From Breviolum minutum Mf 1.05b.01 (lineage: Eukaryota > Sar > Dinophyceae > Suessiales > Symbiodiniaceae): a stretch of DNA of 64,000 nucleotides. Positions 14,301-26,300 of this stretch are shown piece by piece. A program made the translations under genes and the position numbers. The stretch lies in the NCBI GenBank assembly GCA_000507305.1, contig DF239140.1:61916-125915 (forward strand), written 5' to 3'. The notes below the pieces were generated by a model. That model did no database searches, had not been told where the DNA came from, and worked only from the letters and a program-made list of their open reading frames with translations. The first letter of the stretch is position 1; each line of letters starts with the position of its first letter.

Positions 14301-17300
14301 TAGACGAGATGGAAAGCTTTAGCGGCACCAGCTAGCACCCCACCCTCTAAACCCAAAAATCTGAAAGCCAAACGACTCTCCGAGATCCGTCCTTCATCCC
14401 AAATCCATCCATTTTTTCCAACAAAAAAACAAAGTGCCAAAAACCCTTCATCCCTCCAAAATGGTGCCTGATATCGTCCATGTTGCTCTTGTGGATTTGA
14501 TGCAATGCGCAAAAGGATTCAGCTACTTGAAGTGGATTCTGCCAGCAAAGCCCAGGGAGGATTTGTTGTCCGAAGTTGAAGTGAAGACTCGAAGATATAC
14601 GTGCCGTCACAATTAGTGCATGTGTATAGAGATGCTATACGACATAGATAGAGTATATAACATTGTCCAATGTTATTCAATTGTTGTAGATTCTATTTCC
14701 AGTTCTCTAAAAATTGTTGGTCCCCATCATTTTAGCCCCCTTCGCAACCTGTCCACGATTGAAGGGCAACTTTCTGCTTCCCACAGAGGGTCCCATGTCA
14801 ACGTCAAAGACGAAATCGTACCTGGAAAATTCCCCGAGAAATCGCAAACGATGAAATAAAGGGATCCCACCCCAAAATTTTGACGTTTGACAAAGGGGAT
14901 GGAAGGCTTTCGAAACCAGGGTGTGGAATTTTTGTCGGGCACCTGCAGTAATAGTTGCTGTATCTCATCTCAAAATCAACAAATATCATCAACACATCAA
15001 CATGAGCCATCCATTCTAAGAGTTTCTAGCGACATTTCAATGTGTAGGGCTCTGTATGTTCAACAGTCAGAAACATTGTAGACTAATAACATCCTTCCGA
15101 AATAACCCAAAGCAGCATACCCTATGTTATGTTTGATCAGTAATCTGGTCTGGATGAAATCACAACCACTTAATCATTACCCATTGTCACCACCCTATCA
15201 AACTCCTGAAAGAAATAGGAGGACAAACTTCTCCGCTACAAATGACACCCCCCTTGGCGTGTGTTGAGTACCGTAGTGACCTTCCCTCCCCCCTCGATTT
15301 TTCGCTCACTCGCCCGCAGGGAAAACGGAGTCGCCGGGGTAGAAGACCTGCCGGGTTCTCTGACCCTTTGTTGGGCCCCGGGGGATAGAAAGATTTGTAC
15401 ATATCTATGTATACATATGAAAAAAAAGATTTGATATATTGACACACTGACATAAGTCTGACGTACATGTAAGTTTAAGATTTAAGGTGAAACAAGATGG
15501 AAAAGCAAAAAAAAATAAGCGCTTTGCCGCTTGACACAAAACCCATCAACGTTTGAAAACTGATTGATTTTTAGTATGTTTATGGATTTGTGTGTCACCC
15601 ACAACTGGCTCCGTTTCTTTCAGTAGCACTCGGATCCATGGGAGTGTTCCAATGACCCTCCAGAATCCAACTGACCCATCGACTCTAAACCAGGTTGCCA
15701 CCCAAATGCAAGTAGTACCAACTGAACAAATCGTAGATGATCATGGACCAACAAAAACTCTTTTTTTTCAACCTGGTAAGAAGGATTTTTGTACCTGGTA
15801 ATTAAGAAGGAGTATAACTAACTCCCTCCTTTTCAACATCATCTTGGGAGGTGAAGAGCACCGCACCTTCCAACCCTTGGTTTCCCCCACACCTGAGTAG
15901 GCTTGGGTGCACCCATGACTTCACCAACGTTGTCCCAACAACGTGCTCCGGCGTTCCACATGTAGGCATAAACCTCATGCGGGACTACCGGAAAGAGCCA
16001 GAAACATGTCTGTTTCATGATGGAAGGTTTCTCAGAAAGGTGGGTATGACTTTTTTGTGATGTGTGAAAAGCAAAGGTTGAGGGACAATAGATCCCCAAA
16101 AAGCTAGCCTCCTAAAAGTGTGATAAAAACGCTGGTGGTTTTTATAGCGCACTGTGATTCAGAATTTTGTGGAAAATGTTCTTGTGGGCAAAGCTGGTGC
16201 ATTGGCAGCCCGGAAGAACTCAAGATTCCGTTTACCTTCGCTATGAAAGAAAAGCCGCCTGTCTACACTCCCTGAAACTAACATAGCACCTCCCAGAAAG
16301 CCATCCCAAAAGGGAAAAGTAGTCTTCCAACCCATCCATTTTTCAAGTCCTATCTTAGTTTCAGAGAGTACAGTAACATTTTTTTGTGCTGAGCTTCCTC
16401 ACCGTTCCTTTGTCATTGAACATCCTCACCTCTCCGTTCCTCAGTCACCCCCCAAAATTTTGTCCGGTGTTTTTGTAGGTGGTTGCTTTGGTGAACCAAA
16501 AAATGGTGGGAAACTTGACAAAACACACCCTGGACCCTGATGTCTGATATGGCGATAATCAAGGACCAGGAGCTTCTTACCCACCATACCAGGCATTTTG
16601 GCGATATCAATTACGGCGTCCATTGGCACCTGAGTTTTTGAGTGGGCCGATCTTTTGATAAGATGGACGACTTCCCCATCCTTCCAAGAATCATGTGTCA
16701 AAGATATTTCTCAAGCATCACAAATAAAGCATCCTAACAGCTAACATCCACCAAATCTTTGAGAAAACCATCACCCACCACCATCTCTTCTGCCCATCAA
16801 TTATTTTTCAGGCCAGAAACACTGGATGAACCTTTCTGAGCAGCTGCAACTGCTGCCTGTTGTGCAATTTCTTGTTGTGTCTTGCGCTCTTCTTCCGAAG
16901 CCATTCGCGCAGGGTCGCGGGTCCAGACCTCAGGTCGTTCATCTGACCCGCTGATCCCATCAGCGACCCCGGGGTTTTTCATCGGCTCCGTGGACCCTGA
17001 GATTCCCCCGCCCGTACCACCATGTCAGCACAGGCGGACACCACATCGGCATTGGGCAAATTGATGGCCTGAAACTGTCGTCGTTTGGGGACCCGTGGGT
17101 TGTGGAAAATGAAGATTCACTGAAGATTGGAAGGTCTGAAGGCGCCATGTCTAAAGGGTGAAGCTGCAACTGGAGCTCATGATGGACCACATTTTCCAAC
17201 ATTTTTCCGTGGTGTCCTGAAATCCATCAGCCTTTATAGGCTCAAAATTGTTGTTATTTTCCAAGGCTTTTCGGCTTTTAGAGTTGTTGGATGGAAGACT

Positions 17301-20300
17301 TGGGTTTTTTCGGCATCCAACACATGTACATTCAGACATGATTCCCCCAGATTCTTAGTGATTTTTCCACCCTGCAACTTTCACTTCTATTCTTCTAATG
17401 AAATTGTTTGGTAAGAAATCATCTACCAATCCCCTCCCGGAACTACAAAAAAACGTCCAAACTGGACTCCACCTGCCAAACTGTTCCAGCATGGACCACA
17501 GATTGCTTGCACTGGCTATCATTCAAGGACCACACTTTCATGGTGGAATCCTCGGTAGTCGCAAGGGACCCAAGTTTGGTGGGACTCCAACATAGAGGTA
17601 GGACCTTAGGAACCTCCCTGAGGACAGTTTTATTATAAAATGCTACTTTTGAAGGTGATGTATAAGGTGAAAATACCTGAAATATCATCATTCAGCCACC
17701 TTTTTCTGAGTTTGGGAACTTGACAAGTGGATTGACACATCGTGGTTGGTGAATGCCTTTCGCAGTTTGCGCCAAATTATGGCCCAATGGAAAATGTATC
17801 TCCAAAAGGAATAGGTATTATCCATGGGTCCATGGGTGTAGATACGTATAGAGAGAGAGAGGTGTATTTGTATAGAGATGTGTATAAATTGGTGCCATTT
17901 TACTTCCTTCTCAGGTGTTGGAGACATGACTTCATTTGGAACGGGTTACTGGATCATGTCGAGATTTCAACTGACTCAATATGGTCCGTGAATCCTCGGC
18001 ACAACAGAGTAGTGTCACTCAAAATCAGTTGGCCGGGGGAAGAACTAGCAACTAGCCAGCATTTGGATGTCACAATCAAACCAAAAACTTCACAAACAGC
18101 ACTTGCCTCCAATTAAAAGTGGAAAAAATAAGTACTTAAAGCCACGGTCCTATGGTCCAATGGTGAACTCACTGGAAACCAGCTAGACACGATGACTGGA
18201 AAACGTTAACTAAAATACAGAAATAAATTGTCATCAATGTGTGTGTGTGTTTTTGGAATGATTCATGTAAAAATCCATGTAAAGCCCCCAAAAATGTTCC
18301 TTAAAAAAAAACAATAATAAGATAAGAAGAAGAAGAAGAAGAAGAAGAAGAATACTGTAACACATCGGAAAGGACCAACCTTCGAACCTTAAAGTTCATA
18401 CTCTGGATTTTTTCACCTCTTGATGCCCAAGCAACATCCGATGCTGAGATGATCTCACTATTGTCACCAGTGAACTCCACCTGTTACACCCCGCGGTTGT
18501 TCAAACCTCTTACCACACCAAGAAACAAAACAAGTGATGAGATGCGTTTTTTGTTGCAGTCAGCATTCAATTCAGATTGGATGCACAAATAATGCCCCTA
18601 GATTCTAGATCTTCAAAGTTTGGCGTCACAATAGAAGCCACAGCAATCTGTTCGCAGTGTCCTACTAGATTCATCCCTTTTCTGTTGCAACCCTCAGACT
18701 CCAACACTGTAGACATAGGATTGATGCCCACCCAGCGCAGACATTTGCAAGCCTGTGGAGGGTGAAGCCCTTATTGGTTGTTGGGTGAGTCTCAATGACC
18801 TTCAGTAAGTTAGGTTCAAATTTCAATCCTTCACCTGAAGTAGTACTTGGGAGGAAGATGTCACGTGTTGCTTTGCAAAAATCCACAGGGGTGGTGTTTC
18901 ACCTTCAACAAAGGAGAAACCTTACTTCGGGGGGATCGGATATTGTCTGTTGAAATAATTGAAACATCCTGAAGAAAGACAAACACTCGTGAGGAAAACG
19001 TCTACCAGTGTACCTACAAACATTACATAGTAGATGCTTCATTGCCATTGCAATGACAGATTGATGGATATGATATACTGTGTGTATATATGTGCAAATA
19101 TATAAATGTATATGTATGTTTAATACTTCTATGTGTGTATGAATATATTGTGCGTGTGTATAGTTGTATTGTATAGATGTACATATGCATCAATGCATCT
19201 ATGCATCTATGCATCTATGCATCTATGTATCTATGTATCTATGTATATAATATGTCTATATATATATATATTCATATATATATATATATGTACATAATGA
19301 ATGCTCCAGAACATCATCCCCAAAAGGTAAAGATCCTTCCAACCCCTACCCATTTACTTCATTAGCCTCGTAATGATCACATGTTTTTTTAACAACAAAA
19401 AAATGCCGAAAAGGCCCTACAAACAGCTTTTTCTATCCGCCATTTTTGTCACCAAAAACCTCCGGGACTTTCCGGGATCCAAGGGACCATCAAACGACCA
19501 CAGTTTCACGGAACCATCATTGGAAGCCGTCGCCATGGCGGATGAACTCGCTGTGATGAAACCTCAAAGGTTGACTGGAATTTCTCCGTCGACGACTGGA
19601 TCTGCTATATATACACAGCCATCTTAGGAACTGAGGGAAAAACTAGATTTGCCGGGGGAGCTGGAGGTTCACACAAGTTTTTATGACTTGGGGGGGGGGT
19701 TTTCTGTTCTGAGAAAATCAAAGCAGCATAGGAAACATTATGAAACTACATTATTCCATGATTTGCCGGGGGAGCTGGAGGTTCACACAAGTTGTAACTG
19801 GAGGGAAACCCCTACGAAACATTCCGAAACTACCATGAATCATGTGAGGGTCCGGGTCTGCTCTCCGTTTCAATCTTATTCAATTTTTAGAAAGCAGGCG
19901 AGTGTGCGTGAGGATGGGTTGAAGAAACTGGGATATCCCACAACAAATGGTGAAACCCTTCATTTTGACCATGAAAAGTATCCATGAATCTGCAGTGACG
20001 TTATCTCGCAAAAAAACAAATCGCATCTGGAGAATTCTGAGGGGCGTGAAAGGATTCCAGAATGGAACTGTACCTCATTTCAAGTGAAGGGACCCTTCAG
20101 GTCAGGTCAATACCTTGACCATAAGTCAAGGCAAAACACGTGGCGCCACTCATGGCCAGGAACTCATACCGAAAAAACAGCACCTCTCATCCAAAACCAC
20201 TGGAAACAGAATTCGCGATGTGTTGTGAACGCCTACCGCCTAACCGTTTTGCCCCTTCAGCAAAACGTCATCCAAAAAGACAGGTGGCTCAGGTCAGCAT

Positions 20301-23300
20301 TTTGGAGACTCATTTTTGGAAAGTGGCTTTCCAAATACACCGGCCCCCAATTCACTTGATTTTGGGGAAAGGAAAGCCTCACATTGACAATTCCCAAAAC
20401 ATCTGACTGCAAGAAGAATGCTTTGGACAAAATTTTGAAAAATTGTTTTTTTGAAAAAAAACACAACGACAACGGTTTTCATTGGGGGCCCACCAACAGT
20501 GGAAAGTGAAGGTTTATAGGCGTCCCTTCATAAAAATGAATAGATTAGTATGTCACTGTTGGTGGTTGGGGGATACCCCCAAGTTTTCAATTTGTTTACC
20601 ATCTTTTAAAAAAATCAGATCACCATTCCCTGACTACCACCCGTATCCACAACCAAGCAGCGAATGATGTCACCATGCGCCTTGGGGAAGGAATTATACG
20701 AATTCTAGGATTTGATGTTCGCATGGTTTTTTTTCCACGTGACTGTCATAAAAACTTCAACAAAATGTTCCAAAATGTATACAGTACATGTTATCTAAAA
20801 AAAAATCCGAACACCCCGACAAACACCCAAAATAGATATTTTAATGGATGGGGTTTAACCGCAAGCGGATTTCCCGGAAGCAAAAAACCTGTACCAAATC
20901 CTAAGCTTTCAAGATTTGAGCATAACCAAACCCATTTGTTTCGCCGGATGGATTGTGACCACCCGTTTTCCACAAAGAAATGTATTGCACAAAAACCTGC
21001 CTTTTTTTGTGGGAAAATGGGTGGATCTCCATTGTGATCTCAACTATCTTGGTTTATAATGGTTCATTTCCGATGTTTAGGAAGATGGTTATCAACTATC
21101 TTGGTTTATAATGTGATTATCAACTATCCTATGTTTAGATGCCATTGCTTTAAGGAACTTCCAATTCCACAAACGAACGCTGCCAACACTACCCCTCAGC
21201 CCCCAGCCTCGTCCACCTTGTGCACACATGACTCACCACGGAACACTCGAAGGGATTTGTCCTGTCGTTTTGCAACAACCCAAACGGAAGACCCACCGAG
21301 GAAAAAAACGCAAAAAAAAACGCCGGGGGCCGGTGCGAGACCGCAGCATTCAACAAATGATGGTGTGTTTTTTTGATCGATTCGTGGATTGGCTCAGCTG
21401 CAATCCACACACACCATCCTGTGATCCAGTAACAATCTCTCCAGTAGGAAGGGTCGCCACTGCAACGGCGTGAGCACCTTTAAAAAAAAACATGGAACCA
21501 CGCTCGGGCCACGTGAATCGTGAATCAACTGATCTGGGCATGCTTCAAAGTGCTTGACCTTCCAAAATGGATCATTGCAACTTCCAACAACAACGGAGGT
21601 GGTAAAGTTGTGCGTTTCAAAAAAATATGTTACAGAAATCGGTAAAATGAAGATCAGAAGAAACATCTTGAAATCTGATTCAAACTACAAGGGTGTTTCC
21701 TTAATAAATGGTGGTACCCCCCCAAAAAAAAAGCAAAAGTGATCATGTTTAGTAGGAAAATCCCCATGGTTGTTGGGGAAACTACCACCATTTTAGGAAA
21801 CCCCCACAACAATCCCTTGGCCCTTCGCCTGCATCTAGGGTCATCAGGCATGTACCATTGCTGGCATCCCAAACCTGCCGTACAGCACAGCCACCCCACT
21901 GGTTGGTTGGAACTCATGGTGGCGAAAAAAAAAAACAGCAACAAAACACATGCAAAATCCCTTGGTAATTTATAGGGTCAGCCATCTTAAACCAGCTGTT
22001 TTTCACGAAACAACCAGGATTTGGATCGTTGAGTCATATACCTGGATAAACAGAACAGTTGGCCTGGTGGACTCAACTGATTTGAACAATTTTTTCGTCA
22101 AATTGGATCACTTCTACAAGCTTCGGGGTTAAAAAAAAAACATTTGAAACCACCACCTTAATGACCTACAGAATGATTTGGCTCTTTGATTGCAAGGGTT
22201 TTCACCCACCACCTTTGCACCCCCCATTTACATTGAAGAAGTATTTTTTTGAGGCAGGTCAACGCAAAATGGCGCTAAGTTCAGCCTAGCTGAACTTTAA
22301 CAAAAAGTCAAGCTTGGATCATATTCCCAAGTATCGGGGAGAAGGTATCCTTTCTAAACGTCTAAATGAAAGCACCTGTTTGGTGAACTTTAAGGAGGGA
22401 TTCACAAACAAAAAAAAACGTGAAAGAAACTCGGGAGCCCTTTCGGGATCTTCCAGAGGCATTTTTTTTGGTGTTTAACCCTCCCTGAAACTAACACTTT
22501 GCACATGAAAATAGGGTATCCCAAAAGGAAAGGAATTCCATGGGTGTTTCCTAAAATGGTGGCACCCCCAAAACACCTGAAACTTGTCATTTTTAGTAGT
22601 GGGTTGTTGGGGAAACCCACCATTTTAGGGTTCACCCCCATATTCCAACCATCCACTTTCAGGTGCGTTGTCAGATTAGTTTCAGGGAGGCTACATCCAT
22701 ATGGAAAATCGACCAAATTCCAGGCCCGGCTTCCCCGACCTTCCCCTCCCCCGAGCCTTGGCTTTTCCATCCCAAGCACCTGTGACAACCTGGTTTTTAC
22801 GAAAAATTTCCACCCGTCAAATTGGAAGGGTTTTCCAAAAATGGAAGTTGATTTCGAAGATGTTTGGTGAACCATGGAGTCCATGGTTAACACAAAAAAA
22901 AGAATTGGAAGTTGGAAGCATCCCGGAACCTTTTGGGCCTAGATTGATAGCGGATGCTTTTTGCCCAAAATGTTCAAAAGGCGAAATGGGAGAGATTGTC
23001 TGAAGTCTTGGGAGGTTTGCGCTTCTCAGGGTCCCAGTTTCATGGGTACGGTTGGGGTCGAGATCATGTGCATCAGCGCTCCCAATAGAGCCATACTGAC
23101 GATGCGGTTTTAACAAAGTTCAGGGATAGTTGAGCAAGAATTTAAGACCCAGTGACATTCCATTGTATTTGTTGGTTAATGGGGAGACTCGTAATGGCTT
23201 GCTATATCTATGTTATATCATAGTTTAAGCTTATAATTTTGCGATCACCATGTAATTGGCTACTATATATTATGCCTGTACTACAAACTAAATACTATAC

Positions 23301-26300
23301 AGTACATCGGGATCTGATAAGGCAAATACAGAGTTAGGACATGTTTTGACAATCCCGTGACGGGTTTATCAGATTTTGTCCATCAACAGCTCCTCATTGT
23401 TTACAACATCTTTGATGCACAACTCTCACAGCATCTTCAAATCTGGACCATGTCTGACCAAAATTTAAGGCCAAATCCTCCCTGAAAAAGGGCTGTGTTT
23501 ATCAATTTCGGCGACGAAACAAGCCCATGCCGCCCATGCCTTCGCACCAATTTCAATGATGGAACACACAGGTCTCGGTCATTTTGTGAAGCACAGAAGT
23601 CACAGAAAATGGTGCGTTGAATGTGTTTCATGTTGAAAAATCCCTCAATCAAACAAAGAAGGTTTAGGTTTTTTGGTGATTTTGTTCACAAAATTCACAT
23701 ACTCTTGAGAAGAATCTTTGCCTGGGACGGCTCCTTTTGGAAAGCAAATCTTTTTTCAGTGGGTGTATTTGTTGCGCATGTTTTGCACATGTGTTTGATG
23801 GGTTTTTGGCCCTTGCATCTGAAATTGTATCTTTTTGCTCCAGAGTTTCTCTAAGAATCCCATGGCTAGGAAAAATAAGGGCCAACTATCATGAGAGTGG
23901 ATCTTTTTCTTTCTTTGCCATCAAAATTCTTCGATAATGTCAATATCTTGAAACTGTTTCAAAATCTTTCCAGATTCAAAAAAGAGGGCCTTCAGCCTAT
24001 ATTCTTCTACAATTCAAATTCGAAATCATTCAAAATCTGTTCAACAATCATTCCAAATCAATGGCCCTCGGCCCATACTGCTTTCCTCAAAGAGTCCAAA
24101 CTCTGAAGTGTCTAGTTTGGTTTTCGGGCTTCGGAACAAATTTTCTTGCAACCAAAAAATATACACCCCCGGAAAAATTAAGATGGAACGTCATAATGGA
24201 GGTTTGGTTCAGATCATTTTTCTTTCTAAATGGGTGATTTTTAGGTTCCATGAATGCTCAATGTCCAGGGTGTATGCAAACATGAGCTTTCATTGGCCAG
24301 GCCCATTTCTGAGCACATCACCCTTCATGCCCTTGGAATTGAATACCTCGGAAGTTTTTGCTCAATTGCCGTAGCCATTGAACTGGGAAAAAAAATAGGT
24401 ACACTAACTCTAACATAGCCATATAGCATGGAAAATCAACCATTCTGATGCGATGGGGATTTTCAATGGCTATCTTAGTTTACCGCAAGGTTAAAAAAAA
24501 CGACAGAAATAAGCTGAGATCGACACAGGGATTGCCCTCTCTATCACACTTGAAAGCGGTTCGGTCCTCTGACTGAAAAGGGGAAATACCAAAAAATCAG
24601 CAGGGCACTCACTTCATTCATCAAAATTAAAAATGGCCAAACAAAAGGTATCGAAACATCATAAAAACGTAGAAAGCAAAAAAAATCCTTCCATAAAGAA
24701 AAACAGCATAAAACATAGAAAGCAAAAAAAGATCTGTCCATAGCAAAAAAAAAGCATACAACGTAGAAAGCAAGAAAAAGTCCATCCATTTAACACAAAA
24801 CCTGCATAAAACGTAGAAAGCAAGAAACAAATGCATCATAATTAATCTAAACCAGCCCATTTCTTGCGTTTTGTTGGGGTTGTCCGTTGTCCGTTGTTTA
24901 AAAAAAAGGCGGACGTTTCCCATGGACTCTCCATGGAGGGAAACCTTCCATCATCCCTTCAGGTCCTTGGATCCGGAATAGAAGGATCCTTTCTCTGCAT
25001 GTGATGCCGCCAAAGTGAAAACCTTGGGTTTTTGCCCAAAAGGGCCCGCCACTGCAAGCTGCATCTATATTCTTCTCAACGCCCAATGCCGAAAACCTTG
25101 GGTTTTGCTATATTCCTTTCGCTCAATACATCTGCATCTGATTTTCTGGTTTTCCACTTTCCACATGTTTCTGTTGCATTGAGAAGAGTATAGAAAGCCG
25201 TGTATTATAGAGAGATCTATTTTCATGTATATGTGTGTGATAGAGATATGTAGATGTCTATATTGTATTATCTTTTATGTTTATACTGATTGATATGTGT
25301 ATGTATGTAAATAATGCATATATGTGTGTGTGTATATATACAATTTTAATGTATTAATTCCCATTGGAGTGTTTTGACTGTCCCTACCTATCTGAAGGCA
25401 AAAATAACGGACAACTTGCTCACCATCCCTCCTCGCTCCTGGGGTCCCAACAAAATCCGTATGAAGTTTCAGTATCTTCTCCTTGACAAAGCCTCCCTCA
25501 TTGGGTTTCCAAATGATGACTTGGCAATCCAAGCCGCCAGAGACAAGCCTCATTACGGAAGCAACAACTGGAAGACCCATTCCAAAGGGGAGGGGATGCA
25601 ACGTAACATGACTGGGGAGTGCCATCTTGAAACCTGAATCATCCTCAAATCCCCCAATTCTATAGGTGTCTGGATCGGATTCGCATCGCAAATGGCAACC
25701 AATCTTAGGTTTTTCTCATGTTTGTCCTCTTTTAAACTCACCAAACATGACGCGAATCTTTACTCAAACATTTCTTGAACCTTCCCAAAAAGAAAGCTTC
25801 CAACCTTCAATCAATCATCCCCCCCGATCTAACATAGTGGGAAAATCCGCCCACGGATTCTCACCCCAAGGGACGCTCCATCCGACAGCAGCGCCAAACA
25901 ACGCACCTGTCGGATCCCAAAACGTGGAACGCCCCCCCAGTTGGGTCATTGGGGGAAGATTTAAGGATGATCAACTCGGAACCATCCCGGAGACCTGAGA
26001 CATTCAGCCATTTTTTTGTTGTTGATAAGATATCTGGACTGGAGGAATTATCTATCATATTCCATACAAATGACAAGTAGTTAGCACTTGTTGTCTCAGA
26101 TGGTTGCTTCTAAAGTCTTGAATGAATGGACCTTTGGGTATGTCAAACCATTTCTCAGTTGAATCATGATAGTTGCATCATGATCTGGAATTATCCAAAT
26201 CAAAAACAACCATTTCTGGATGAATGCGTCTTTTTGTTTTTTGGGTACTACATGGTACTACCTAATCATTTGAATCATTTGAACTCCCTTTTCAACTCCT

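Noticed and set aside
22402..22893. 163-codon minus-strand ORF
   Set aside because: It runs straight through two nested MITEs. Only the 23 nt at 22757-22779 are used as a PLAA exon, and in another frame.
24369..24379. CCGTAGCCATT, matching the first 11 bases of the dinoflagellate spliced leader
   Set aside because: The following bases (GAACTGGG) do not continue the leader (TTGGCTCAAG), and the site is inside a PLAA intron. An 11-base chance match is more likely than a relict leader.
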